Origin: Methylobacterium sp. W2
GTDB taxonomy: Bacteria > Pseudomonadota > Alphaproteobacteria > Rhizobiales > Beijerinckiaceae
Direction: 5' to 3'
NCBI RefSeq assembly: GCF_020662345.1
Contig: NZ_VMOA01000001.1
Location: 218,420 to 282,419 of the forward strand
Length of the DNA: 64,000 bases
This document shows, piece by piece, positions 9,856-18,038 of this stretch (position 1 is its first letter; each line of letters begins with the position of its first letter). Position numbers and translations under genes: made by a program. The notes under the pieces were generated by a model. That model was given only the letters and a program-made list of their open reading frames with translations, did not search any database and was not told the DNA's origin.

Positions 9856-9887
9856 GTCCGTTGCGACGGTCATGCGAGGATGTCGGG

Positions 9888-10145
9888 GTGCGTAAGCCGG
9901 CGGTGCCAAAGATCGGGCGGGGCTCGGGGTGGGAGACGCCGCCTCCGAGTGACGTACCGACCTACGCCGTTGTGGGCGTGAGCGCCGCCGCCGCGATCGG
10001 TACCGGCGCATGGGCCGGCCTCGGCACTGCTATCATCGCCGGCATCGTCACACTGTTCGTGCTCGGCGCCCTGTATTCCATCGGAGCGCGGCGATGGGGT
10101 TGGCCTCCGATCCGTTGGGAGGCGGTCCCGTTCTTCATCCCGTGA
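9888..10145 (+). CDS. Small hypothetical membrane protein
   Basis: An 85-residue protein I do not recognise. The GTG at 9888 is chosen because a GAGGA ribosome binding site lies 8 bases upstream; a TTG at 9861 would overlap the terminator region. The N-terminal 25 residues are polar and Pro/Gly-rich. They are followed by about 45 hydrophobic residues (from YAVVGVSAAAAIG to FVLGALYSIGA) that could form one long or two short membrane helices, then a basic aromatic tail. It is convergent with the DUF2794 gene, 9 bases away. It may be lineage-specific. Confidence 0.55.
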   Translation: MRKPAVPKIGRGSGWETPPPSDVPTYAVVGVSAAAAIGTGAWAGLGTAIIAGIVTLFVLGALYSIGARRWGWPPIRWEAVPFFIP

Positions 10146-10154
10146 CGGGGGCGA

Positions 10155-10529
10155 TCACACCACGCGGAGGGGCTTTTCCAGCGCCGCCAGGACACGGGCG
10201 AGGTCATGCCCTCGCTTGAGCACGATGCCCGCTGCCGAGATCACCGCGAAGGCACCCTGCCGGCGGGCGAGCTTAGGGTCTTTCTCGACCCGGAACAGCG
10301 GCGTCTCGGACGAGCGGCGGTAGATTGAGAACACCGCCTTGTCCCGGCGGAAGTCGAGGGCGTAGTCACGCCATTCCCCGGCCGAGACCATGCGGCCGTA
10401 GAGGTTGAACAGGGTCCTGAGCTCGGAGCGGTCGAAGGCGACCTGTGGCACCACCGGAGCCGTCGGGAACGGCACGACGCGGCTGGTGGAATCCTGCGAT
10501 CGCGGCTCGGCTCCGGTCCTCTCGTCCAT
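10155..10529 (-). CDS. DUF2794 domain-containing protein
   Basis: A 124-residue soluble protein of the alphaproteobacterial DUF2794 family, recognised by the core LRTLFNLYGRMVSAGEWRDY and the later FSIYRRSSETPLFRVEK. Its function is unknown. The ATG at 10529 is preferred over a GTG two codons upstream because a GAGGAG lies five bases ahead of it. The N-terminal 30 residues are disordered-looking. Transcribed away from the small-RNA / bluB region. Confidence 0.85.
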   Translation of the reverse strand: MDERTGAEPRSQDSTSRVVPFPTAPVVPQVAFDRSELRTLFNLYGRMVSAGEWRDYALDFRRDKAVFSIYRRSSETPLFRVEKDPKLARRQGAFAVISAAGIVLKRGHDLARVLAALEKPLRVV

Positions 10530-10709
10530 CCTCACTCCTCGGCTTCCGCGACCCTACGGGCGCCGCGAAGGAGGAATGATGGGCCTCCCACTTCGAGCCT
10601 GCAAGCCCGGCCGACCATCAAGTGCGCGCCGGCACCAGCTACGGACCGGCAACACAACGTCACGATTTCGCCCCGTTATTGCCCATCGTCGGCCTCGATA
10701 GAAGATGAT

Positions 10710-10866
10710 ACCTGTGGCCGAACCCTCGTCGGTTCCGTGCTCGGTCGGGCGGCCGATATCCATGCTCCCCAGCTTTCGGGAGCCTGCCGATGTCACGGGA
10801 ACGACACTCCAGAGGTTTCGAGACCCAAGGACTTCAGGCCGCCTCTCCGGAGTGCGGCCTTTTTTT
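10710..10866 (+). ncRNA. Candidate structured small RNA ending in an intrinsic terminator
   Basis: Between the divergent DUF2794 and bluB genes lies a stretch with no credible reading frame but strong rod-like pairing. GAACCCTC (about 10719) faces GAGGTTTC (about 10812). GTCGGTTCCGTG (10728-10739) faces CACGGGAACGAC (10794-10805) with two single-base bulges. TCGGTCGG faces CCTGCCGA. GCTCCC/GGGAGC caps the rod. A separate terminator hairpin with seven T follows. The 5' end is a guess; no clear promoter is visible. Length and rod shape recall 6S RNA, but I cannot confirm that family. A bluB leader is also possible, although no cobalamin-riboswitch B12 box is seen. Confidence 0.5.
10836..10866 (+). 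terminator. Intrinsic terminator of the candidate small RNA
   Basis: AGGCCGC (10836-10842) pairs with GCGGCCT (10854-10860) around an 11-base loop, followed by an unbroken T run to 10866. No protein gene ends upstream on this strand, which is the main reason to suspect an RNA gene or an attenuated leader of bluB. Confidence 0.82.
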
Positions 10867-11009
10867 CTGCCATACCGGCGCGCTCTGGTCTAAAAATCCC
10901 CTTCGATGGCGTTGGCCGGCCTTCGCATTCTCCCGTCCCTCTCGCGACCGTCCGGATTCGGGCGTCGGCTCGGAGGGGTAGGCGGCCGAGGCGGCCTCGT
11001 CGACAAGGA

Positions 11010-11666
11010 ATGGCAGTGGTTGGGCGGCAGGTCTTGGTGAGGTTCGATCCCGGCTTTCGCGAGACGCTCGGCGAGCTGTTCGCCTGGCGTCGCGACGTGC
11101 GCCGCTTTCGGAGCGACCCTGTCGATGAGGCGGTGTTCCAGCGCTGCCTCGCCCTGGCCATGCTGAGCCCGTCCGTGGGCAACAGCCAGCCCTGGCGTTT
11201 CGTCCGTGTCGTCGACCCCGTCCGGCGTGCGGCGGTGACCGCGAGTTTCGAGCGCTGCAACGATGCGGCGGCCGAGACCTACGATTGCGAGCGCCGCGAA
11301 GCCTATACCCGCCTGAAGCTCGCGGGCCTGCGCGAGGCACCCATCCATCTCGCGATCTTCTGCGATGAGAATACGACAAACGGCTTCGGCCTCGGCCGTG
11401 CCACCATGCCGGAAATGCTGCGCTACTCGGTGGTGACGGCAGTGCACACCTTCTGGCTCGCCGCGCGGGCGCATGGCCTCGGCGTCGGCTGGGTGTCGAT
11501 CATCGAACCCGATTGCGTCGCGTCGCAACTCGACGTTCCCGCCTCCTGGCGTCTCGTCGCCTATCTCTGCGTCGGCTATCCGGTGGAGGAGCACGATGAT
11601 CCCGAACTCGTCCGGCATGGCTGGCAGGAGCGCGACGAGACGGCTTCCGTCCTGCTGGAGCGGTGA
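11010..11666 (+). CDS. bluB: 5,6-dimethylbenzimidazole synthase BluB
   Basis: A 218-residue nitroreductase-fold flavoprotein of the BluB branch, which splits reduced FMN with oxygen to make the lower ligand of cobalamin. Family marks include FAWRRDVRRFRSDPV near residue 24, the flavin-binding LSPSVGNSQPWRFVRV, the MPEMLRYSVVTAVHTFWLAAR helix region (residues about 132-152) and GLGVGWVSI. The ATG at 11010 gives the usual length and follows an AAGGA. No cobalamin-synthesis genes are adjacent, and no B12 riboswitch consensus is visible upstream; the preceding terminator could act on bluB only if transcription starts upstream of it. Confidence 0.92.
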   Translation: MAVVGRQVLVRFDPGFRETLGELFAWRRDVRRFRSDPVDEAVFQRCLALAMLSPSVGNSQPWRFVRVVDPVRRAAVTASFERCNDAAAETYDCERREAYTRLKLAGLREAPIHLAIFCDENTTNGFGLGRATMPEMLRYSVVTAVHTFWLAARAHGLGVGWVSIIEPDCVASQLDVPASWRLVAYLCVGYPVEEHDDPELVRHGWQERDETASVLLER

Positions 11667-11853
11667 CCGCCCTTCGACTTTACCAAAGCTTACCCGGACC
11701 GCTCGCCTTTAGCGCGAGCGCGAGGGCACCGTTTAACCGCGCTTCGTCATTCCGGTGCGTATCCGGCCCATGACCCCCATCGGTAACCGGAACGGCAATC
11801 TCGATCGCCGCTTATCGTGAAGCTCACGGTCACGCTTTCGAGGATGACGACAG

Positions 11854-12369
11854 ATGTTCGCGCGTAATGGGTTCGCTGCGTGTTTGGCTGGAACAGTCTT
11901 GAGTGTGGGGTTTGCCGCGACACCGGCCGCGTCCCGCGAACTCGTGGCCTTCGACCAGGCCGTCATGCCCGGCACCGTCGTGGTCCGCACCTCGGAGCGC
12001 CGGCTCTACCTCGTCAACGGCGACGGCACGGCGATCCGCTATCCCGTGGCGGTGGGCAAGCCCGGCAAGCAATGGACCGGCGCCACCCAGATCGACGGCA
12101 AGTATGTCGAGCCGGCCTGGTCGCCGCCGCGGGAGGTCAAGCGCGACAACCCGCGCCTGCCCGACGTGATCGCCGGCGGCTCGCCGCATAACCCGATGGG
12201 CGCGGCGGCGATGACCCTGGCCGGCGGCGAATATGCCATCCACGGCACCAACCGCCCGAACTCGGTGGGCACCTACGCGTCCTACGGCTGCATCCGCATG
12301 TACAATCAGGACGTGGTCGATCTCTACGGGCGCGTCTCCGTGGGGACGCAGGTCTACGTCACGCGCTGA
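11854..12369 (+). CDS. L,D-transpeptidase (YkuD family), exported
   Basis: A 171-residue protein with a signal peptide (cleavage near AASRE, residue 27) and a single YkuD catalytic domain. The active-site signature is HGTN followed by SYGCIRM, with the cysteine nucleophile in YGC. Such enzymes make 3-3 peptidoglycan cross-links or attach proteins to the wall in the periplasm. The short form has no LysM or peptidoglycan-binding module. It is a paralogue of the enzyme at 34.6 kb (shared GTIVVST/GTVVVRT-type N-terminal block). Convergent with the DUF1674 gene 8 bases downstream. Confidence 0.93.
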   Translation: MFARNGFAACLAGTVLSVGFAATPAASRELVAFDQAVMPGTVVVRTSERRLYLVNGDGTAIRYPVAVGKPGKQWTGATQIDGKYVEPAWSPPREVKRDNPRLPDVIAGGSPHNPMGAAAMTLAGGEYAIHGTNRPNSVGTYASYGCIRMYNQDVVDLYGRVSVGTQVYVTR

Positions 12370-12377
12370 GCCCGCTG

Positions 12378-12596
12378 TCAGAAATCGACGGCGATGCCTT
12401 TGACTTCCCAATCGTCGTAGCGGACGGGCTCCAGGCCGCCACGGCCCTGGCGCTCGCGGGCGGCAGAGATCTCCGCCGCCTTCGCATCGATGGCCGCGCG
12501 CCGGTCGGCGGCCTCGGCCAGAGCCCGCGCGGCGGCCGGCGTCAAAGCGGGGCGGGGCGGGATCTCGGCGTTTTCCGCGTCGTCTGGCGTCGTCAT
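12378..12596 (-). CDS. DUF1674 protein, SDHAF4-like succinate dehydrogenase assembly factor
   Basis: A 72-residue soluble protein whose C-terminus, PVRYDDWEVKGIAVDF, matches the conserved end of DUF1674/SDHAF4. In mitochondria this factor chaperones flavinylated SdhA during assembly of complex II. The rest is an Ala/Arg/Glu-rich helix. The ATG at 12596 is preferred over upstream in-frame starts, which would run into the divergent methyltransferase gene. The bacterial function is inferred from the family. Confidence 0.85.
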   Translation of the reverse strand: MTTPDDAENAEIPPRPALTPAAARALAEAADRRAAIDAKAAEISAARERQGRGGLEPVRYDDWEVKGIAVDF

Positions 12597-12682
12597 GGCT
12601 TGCATCTCGGTGGGCCGGATGGGAGGGCATCCGTTGGGACTGGCTCCGGGTGACCGGGCCTCGGACACGGAAAGTGGCATTC

Positions 12683-14080
12683 ATGGCGACACGCCGCAAC
12701 GCGGATGGGCCGGCGACGACGATCGACCGCACGGTTCCGGGCCTCGCCGCCCGGCAGGTGGCCCATGCCGCCGTGGCCGATCTCCTCGTCCAGGGCCGCG
12801 CCTTCGCCCTCGAAGATGCCCTGGCCAAGGCGGGCCTCGATGCCGGCCTCGACGCCGCCGACGCATCGCTGGCGCGGGCCATCGCCACCGCCACCTTCCG
12901 CCGCCTCGGCTTCCTGCGGCGGATGCTGGCCGCCCGCATGACCCAAGGCCTGCCGCCGGACCAGCCACGACTGGTGGCCCTTCTCGTCACCGGCGCCGTG
13001 CAGATCCTCGATCTCAACGTGCCGGACCATGCTGCCGTCGATCTCTCGGTCCGGCTCGCCAAAGGCGACCCCTACCTGCAGCACACGCCCGGTCTCGTGA
13101 ACGCCATCCTGCGCCGGGTGATCCGTGAGCGGGACGCCATCGCGGCCGAGGCGTCCGATCCCCTGGCGCAGAACACCCCGGACTGGCTCGCCGCCCGCTG
13201 GAGCGCCGCCTACGGACCCGACACGGCCCGCGCCATCGCCTCCGCCCATCTCTCCGGCGCCGCCCTCGACATCACACCGCGCGGCAGCGTGACGGAATGG
13301 GCCGAGCGCCTCGGCGGCGTCGCCCTGCCCACCGGCAGCATCCGCCTGCATGAAGTCCGCTCGGCGGTCTCGGACCTGCCCGGCTACGGCGAGGGCGCGT
13401 GGTGGGTGCAGGACGCCGCCGCCGCCATCCCGGCGCGCCTGCTCGCTGTCGGGCCGGGGCAGCGCGTGGCCGATCTTTGCGCGGCGCCCGGCGGCAAGAC
13501 CGCCCAGCTCGCCGCCATGGGAGCCGAGGTGGTGGCCGTGGACCGTTCGGCCCCGCGCCTCGAACGCCTGACGGAGAACCTCGCCCGCCTCGGGCTGACG
13601 GCCGAGATCCGCGTCGGCGACGCCACCCAATTGCCCGAGACCGACGCTGATACGTTCGACGCCGTGCTCCTCGACGCGCCCTGTTCGGCCACGGGCACGA
13701 TCCGGCGCCATCCCGACGTCGCCTGGACCAAGGCCGGCGGCGATGTCGGGCGCCTCGGCGGGCTGCAGCGCCGCCTGCTCGACCGCGCCGCCACCCTGGT
13801 GAAGCCGGGGGGGCGTCTCGTCTATTGCACCTGCTCGCTGGAGCCCGAGGAAGGCGAGGGGCAGGTCGCCGCCTTCCTCGCCCGCAATCCGGCTTTCGAA
13901 CGGCTGGCGATCCGCTCCGAGGAGGTCGGCGGCCTCGGTGAGCTCATCAACAGCGACGGTGACCTGCGGACGCTGCCCTCGCACCTGTCCGGCGAAACGG
14001 CCGCCGACGCAGGTGACCTGCCGGTGGTTCGTGGCGGGATCGACGGGTTCTTCGCGAGCCGTCTGGTTCGGAAGGCTTAA
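12683..14080 (+). CDS. rsmB: RsmB/NOP-family 16S rRNA (cytosine-C5) methyltransferase
   Basis: About 465 residues: an N-terminal NusB-like helical domain (roughly 15-150), then a Rossmann methyltransferase domain. SAM-binding VADLCAAPGGKTAQLA and the two catalytic cysteine segments, LDAPCSATGTIRRHPD and VYCTCSLEPEEGE, are all present. The family methylates C967 of 16S rRNA in E. coli. The ATG at 12683 is preferred over a GTG at 12650 because the extra residues are not family-like. The start is divergent from the SDHAF4-like gene. Confidence 0.92.
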   Translation: MATRRNADGPATTIDRTVPGLAARQVAHAAVADLLVQGRAFALEDALAKAGLDAGLDAADASLARAIATATFRRLGFLRRMLAARMTQGLPPDQPRLVALLVTGAVQILDLNVPDHAAVDLSVRLAKGDPYLQHTPGLVNAILRRVIRERDAIAAEASDPLAQNTPDWLAARWSAAYGPDTARAIASAHLSGAALDITPRGSVTEWAERLGGVALPTGSIRLHEVRSAVSDLPGYGEGAWWVQDAAAAIPARLLAVGPGQRVADLCAAPGGKTAQLAAMGAEVVAVDRSAPRLERLTENLARLGLTAEIRVGDATQLPETDADTFDAVLLDAPCSATGTIRRHPDVAWTKAGGDVGRLGGLQRRLLDRAATLVKPGGRLVYCTCSLEPEEGEGQVAAFLARNPAFERLAIRSEEVGGLGELINSDGDLRTLPSHLSGETAADAGDLPVVRGGIDGFFASRLVRKA

Positions 14081-14088
14081 GGCGCACG

Positions 14089-15231
14089 GTGCGGGCCCTG
14101 CCCCATGCCATGGCCGGCCTGATCGCGGCCCTGTCGCTCGTCGGCCAGGCCGGGGCCGGCGAGATCGACCGCCGCATCCTGCCGGTGGCGCCGGCCTATG
14201 CCCGCAATCCCGCCTGCGACCCGGTCTCGCTGACGATCCCGTTCGAGATCCATACCGGCACCCGCGACGTGGGGATCTCGCCCTCGCCGAAGGACCTGCC
14301 CCTGAACCAGGGTGAGAGCGCGATCTGCTTCGCCTACGCCACGGCGGACATGATCTCGCACCGGGTCGGAAGGTCGGTCTCGCCCCTCGACGTGGCGACG
14401 AAGTTCTACTTTGCCGACCCGGCGCGCCTGGAGGCGATCCCGGACCCGCATCTGAGACGCCATCTCCGCGCGCATCCGGCCTACCGGGCCGACATCGCCT
14501 GGAGCCGCAACACCGCCGAGGTGACCAAGGACGGCAACCCTACCCTGGAACCGTATTTCGACAAGATCGAGGGCGGCGAGGAGGATACGGCGGCGCTCCT
14601 CTACAATATCGGCGGCTATTGCGAGGACCGCGACCTGCCGTCCAATGACGGCTATCGCTATGTGATGCCGACATTGCGCGCGCTGCGCTACCGGACGAAG
14701 CTTCACCCAACGCGCCAGAGCTTCCGCGCCGTGGCCGCGACCGCGTCTCATCTGCGCGGGCGGCGGGCCGATCCGTTCAACGCGGCCTGGATCGCGCATG
14801 TGGAGGCTACATGCCGCCGTACGCCGCTGCCGGTGCCGCTCCTACCGGTCTCCTACCGCGTGGCCGCAAGCCAGGCCGATTTCGCCGACATGCTCGAATC
14901 CGGTCGCCACCCGAGCAAGCCGAAGCTCGACCGCATCCTCGCCATGGTCGACTACGCTCTCGATCATGGCCGCGTGCCAACCGTGGGCTACAGCTGGTAT
15001 CTGCTGGAGGACCGCGATCCGAAGGACCCCGACCTCTTCGCCGACCATGCAAGCCCGGTCATCGGCCGCCGCAAGGCGGGGAGCGTCTGCCAGTATAGAA
15101 TTCAGGACAATACCGGCGAGTATTGCGGCCGCATGCGCGATGGAATTCGCGAACGCTGCGACAACGGCCGCATCTGGGTCACCGAGAGTGAGTTGCGGCG
15201 GACTTTGTATAGCGTGACGTATCTGCGGTAG
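14089..15231 (+). CDS. Exported papain-fold (C1-like) cysteine protease candidate
   Basis: A 380-residue protein with a signal peptide (cleavage near AGAGE, residue 24). I do not recognise a named family, but the papain signatures are visible. NQGESAICFAYATA places a glutamine (Q74) six residues before a cysteine (C80), the same spacing as papain Q19/C25. DHASPVIG supplies H320 and YRIQDNTG supplies N341, in papain order. At least four further cysteines could form disulfides. A periplasmic or secreted peptidase, or a degenerate relative, is inferred. The GTG at 14089 starts 8 bases after rsmB; the ATG at 14110 is an alternative. Confidence 0.6.
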   Translation: MRALPHAMAGLIAALSLVGQAGAGEIDRRILPVAPAYARNPACDPVSLTIPFEIHTGTRDVGISPSPKDLPLNQGESAICFAYATADMISHRVGRSVSPLDVATKFYFADPARLEAIPDPHLRRHLRAHPAYRADIAWSRNTAEVTKDGNPTLEPYFDKIEGGEEDTAALLYNIGGYCEDRDLPSNDGYRYVMPTLRALRYRTKLHPTRQSFRAVAATASHLRGRRADPFNAAWIAHVEATCRRTPLPVPLLPVSYRVAASQADFADMLESGRHPSKPKLDRILAMVDYALDHGRVPTVGYSWYLLEDRDPKDPDLFADHASPVIGRRKAGSVCQYRIQDNTGEYCGRMRDGIRERCDNGRIWVTESELRRTLYSVTYLR

Positions 15232-15240
15232 GCGTCCGCC

Positions 15241-15873
15241 TTACGGCGTGATCACCCGCATGGAGACGGTCTGGACCTGAGCCTCACCGTTCCCATCGCC
15301 AGCGGGGGAGGTCTTCTTTAGCCGCGCCATGAACTTGCGCACTTCGTCGGGCGGCAGCGCGCCGACTGGGGCGATCATCATCGACAGGAGCGCCTTGGTC
15401 TTGCGATCGACCGAGGCGGAGCGGCTCACCGGCTCGAAATCCCGCACGGTATGGGTCTTCTCCTCGCTGCCGGTGAAGACGCGGGCGCCGTCCTTCAGCA
15501 CGACGATGTCGCCGGGGCGCAGGGTCGGATCCTTGAGGAGGGCGGCCATCGGTCCGGAGGAGAGCGGGATCGGCGTCTGGCGGTCGCCGATCTGGAGCTG
15601 CAGCGGCTCGCTTTTCGGCAGGGCGGCGTAGCGGATCTTCGGGCGCGGGCGGTTCGCCTCGCGCCGGATCGTCAGGGATTTCTGCGGCATCTCGAACGCG
15701 GGGGCAGCCTGCTGCGCTTCGGCGGCGGGGCGGGCCGGAGAGAACAACGCTTCGAACAGGCCGCCGAGACCACGGTCTTGAGCGTTCTGGGCCATCGCAG
15801 CGCCAGACGTGCACAATAACGCTGCGGCAGACATCAAGAGCCCGGCGCGCTTGAAGACGGGGATGACAGTCAT
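15241..15873 (-). CDS. Hypothetical exported protein, stress-promoter candidate
   Basis: A 210-residue protein with a clear signal peptide (FKRAGLLMSAAALLCTSGAAMAQ). The mature part has a Pro/Ala-rich linker, then a segment RPGDIVVLKDGARVFTG that resembles a small beta-barrel (SH3- or SAF-like), and a basic tail. I cannot assign a function. The ATG at 15873 is chosen for the signal peptide. About 55 bases upstream lies an EcfG-type promoter (15929-15953), suggesting membership of the general stress regulon. Convergent with the papain-like gene. Confidence 0.7.
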   Translation of the reverse strand: MTVIPVFKRAGLLMSAAALLCTSGAAMAQNAQDRGLGGLFEALFSPARPAAEAQQAAPAFEMPQKSLTIRREANRPRPKIRYAALPKSEPLQLQIGDRQTPIPLSSGPMAALLKDPTLRPGDIVVLKDGARVFTGSEEKTHTVRDFEPVSRSASVDRKTKALLSMMIAPVGALPPDEVRKFMARLKKTSPAGDGNGEAQVQTVSMRVITP

Positions 15874-15928
15874 AGGCACACTGCCATTGCTGGAGGCTGC
15901 AGGAACGAAACTCGCTGGCGTTGTGTAT

Positions 15929-15953
15929 AACCTGTGCAGCATTCAACCGTTCC
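15929..15953 (-). promoter_or_regulatory. EcfG-type general stress promoter (GGAAC-N16-GGTT)
   Basis: On the minus strand GGAAC (15953-15949) is followed after 16 bases by GGTT (15932-15929). The alphaproteobacterial EcfG consensus is GGAAC, 16 or 17 bases, CGTT, so only the first base of the -10 differs. Transcription would start near 15922, leaving a leader of about 50 bases ahead of the ATG at 15873. Confidence 0.6.
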
Positions 15954-16179
15954 GGCCGAGTTCGCCAAAAAATACAGTTTGGTGGGCCGGGGCGGCACAC
16001 CGCCTTTCCCCCTCGCGCGGCACCACTCCGGAGGGATAAATTCCCGCGGAGGGAGCATGAGGCGGTGCGACGAGTATCGGCATCCTTAATTGTTGGTTAA
16101 TAGGCACGGCTTAGCTTCCCGATGGGACGACATCCGGCACAATGGCCATCCGGGTCGCGGTGCTGGAGGAAAGGCGTGC

Positions 16180-17964
16180 GTGGGTTGGGGGGCTGATCGT
16201 TGGCGGTTCTATCGGCTCGTCGGGCGTGAGATCGCGCGCTCGGCGCGGGGCATCTCGGCACGCTTGACCGCGAGCCCGGACCTGCTGGCGCGCGCCCGTG
16301 TCAGCGCCCTGGTGATCGCCCCGCACGATCTGCGCACCAGCGATGCCACCTTCGCCGACGATATCTATGCCGGCCTGTTCGTGTTCGCCGGGCGCTCGCT
16401 TTCGGTCAGCGGCCGGTCGCCCTTCGATTACGCGCCGCCCTCGCCGGAATGGGCGGATGCGTTTTACGGCTTCGGCTGGCTGCGCCATCTGCGCGCCGCC
16501 GACACGGCGCTGGCCCGGGCCAATGCCCGTGCCTTCGTGGCGGATTTCATCGCCGGCCGTGGCGACGAGGCCCTGGCCGCGCCCGTGCCCGTGGCGGCAC
16601 GGCGGCTGATCTCCTTCCTGAGCCAGTCGCCGCTGGTTCTGGAGGGGGCGGACCACGCCTTCTACCAGGCCTTCCTCAAGGCAGTCGGGCGCGGCGCCAG
16701 AGACCTCGAACGCTCCCTGCGCCGGGGCCTGCCGCCGCAATCGCGGCTCCTGGCGGTGGTGGCCCTGTGCTATGCCGGCCTGTGCTGCGACGGCATCCAG
16801 CCGATCCTGCGCCGGGCCACCCGCATCCTGTCGCGGGAGCTCGACCGGCAGATCATGGCGGATGGCGGCCATCGCAGCCGCGACCCGCGCTTCGCCATGG
16901 AGCTCCTCCTCGATCTCCTGCCCCTGCGCCAGAGCTTCCTCAGCCGCAGCCTCGATCCGCCGGTGGCCCTGCTCCATGGCATCGACCGCATGCTGCCGCT
17001 GCTGCGGCTCCTGCGCCACGGCGATGCGTCCCTGAGCCATTTCAACGGGATGGGCGCCACGGCGGCGGACCACCTCGCCACCCTGCTGGTCTATGACGGC
17101 GCCCTGGCGCAGCCGATGATGCACGCGCCGAATTCCGGCTACGAGCGGCTGGAGAGCGGCCGCGTCGTCGTGGTCGCCGATGTGGGTGCACCGCCGCCGC
17201 TGCCCTTCTCGACGAATGCCGGGGCCGGCTGCCTCTCCTTCGAGATGTCGAGCGGCCCCCAGCGGGTGGTGATCAATTGCGGCCTGCCGGCGAGCGGCCC
17301 GGAATTGCGGCGCCTCGCCCGCAGCACCGCCGCCCATTCCACCGCGACGGTGGGGGATTCCTCGTCCTGCCGCTTCCTCGGCGCCAGCGAGGGATTGGGC
17401 AGCCGCTGGGCGTCGGACTGGCTCATCGGGCGGATCGGCCCCGTGCTGGTGCGCGGCCCGCGCGCGGTCAAATCCGAGCGGACGAGCGATAACGGCGCGC
17501 TGATCCTCGCCGGCCGCCATGACGGCTATGCCGCCGAATTCGGGATCGTCCATGAGCGACGCTGGTGCCTCCTCCCCGACGGGGCCGGGCTCGAAGGCGA
17601 GGATGCCTTCGTGCCCGTCGCCCACAAGGGCAACCGCATCCGGCTGCGTCCGCCGGAGGCGGCGATCCGATTCCATCTGCATCCCGCCATCGCCGCCAAT
17701 GCAGCCGAGGGCGGAGGAATCGATCTGGCCTCGCCGTTGGGGGAGGTCTGGCGGTTCGAGGCCGACGGCGCCGCTCTGGCGCTGGAGGAGAGCGTGTATT
17801 TCGCGGGGCTGACGGGGGCCCGGCGCACCGACCAGATCGTCCTCTACGTCACGGCCGGGGAGGGTACCCGGGTGCGCTGGCGCTTCCTTCACCTCGCACA
17901 GGCGCCGGGGCGGAACGACCCTGCCCGGCTCGAGGCTCCGGTGGCCGATGAGGCGGCGCGGTAG
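16180..17964 (+). CDS. Heparinase II/III family protein
   Basis: A 594-residue protein with the two-part layout of bacterial heparinase II/III-like proteins: an alpha-helical N-terminal half (to about residue 330) and a beta-rich C-terminal half beginning around [18 protein letters not shown]. Alphaproteobacterial members are cytoplasmic-looking (no signal peptide here), and their polysaccharide substrate is generally unknown. The GTG at 16180 is selected because GGAGGA lies 9 bases upstream; longer starts overlap non-coding-like sequence. It precedes purH by 74 bases, but the functions are unrelated. In alphaproteobacteria this pair is commonly adjacent. Confidence 0.85.
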   Translation: MGWGADRWRFYRLVGREIARSARGISARLTASPDLLARARVSALVIAPHDLRTSDATFADDIYAGLFVFAGRSLSVSGRSPFDYAPPSPEWADAFYGFGWLRHLRAADTALARANARAFVADFIAGRGDEALAAPVPVAARRLISFLSQSPLVLEGADHAFYQAFLKAVGRGARDLERSLRRGLPPQSRLLAVVALCYAGLCCDGIQPILRRATRILSRELDRQIMADGGHRSRDPRFAMELLLDLLPLRQSFLSRSLDPPVALLHGIDRMLPLLRLLRHGDASLSHFNGMGATAADHLATLLVYDGALAQPMMHAPNSGYERLESGRVVVVADVGAPPPLPFSTNAGAGCLSFEMSSGPQRVVINCGLPASGPELRRLARSTAAHSTATVGDSSSCRFLGASEGLGSRWASDWLIGRIGPVLVRGPRAVKSERTSDNGALILAGRHDGYAAEFGIVHERRWCLLPDGAGLEGEDAFVPVAHKGNRIRLRPPEAAIRFHLHPAIAANAAEGGGIDLASPLGEVWRFEADGAALALEESVYFAGLTGARRTDQIVLYVTAGEGTRVRWRFLHLAQAPGRNDPARLEAPVADEAAR

Positions 17965-18038
17965 CCGATAGGGCGCCATCTGTGGTACCCGCCGCGCTTC
18001 AAGGGCAGGATCTGCCCTGTGCCGGACGGTTCTCGACG

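Noticed and set aside
10710..11009. Cobalamin riboswitch for bluB
   Set aside because: No GCCACTG B12 box or other conserved core found; kept only as an unassigned structured RNA.
11788..11813. GGAAC upstream of the 11.9-kb L,D-transpeptidase gene, as a possible EcfG promoter
   Set aside because: At 16 bases the -10 reads GCTT, not CGTT; too weak to call. A similar weak site (GGAAC, then CGCT or GCTT) sits upstream of the 34.6-kb paralogue.
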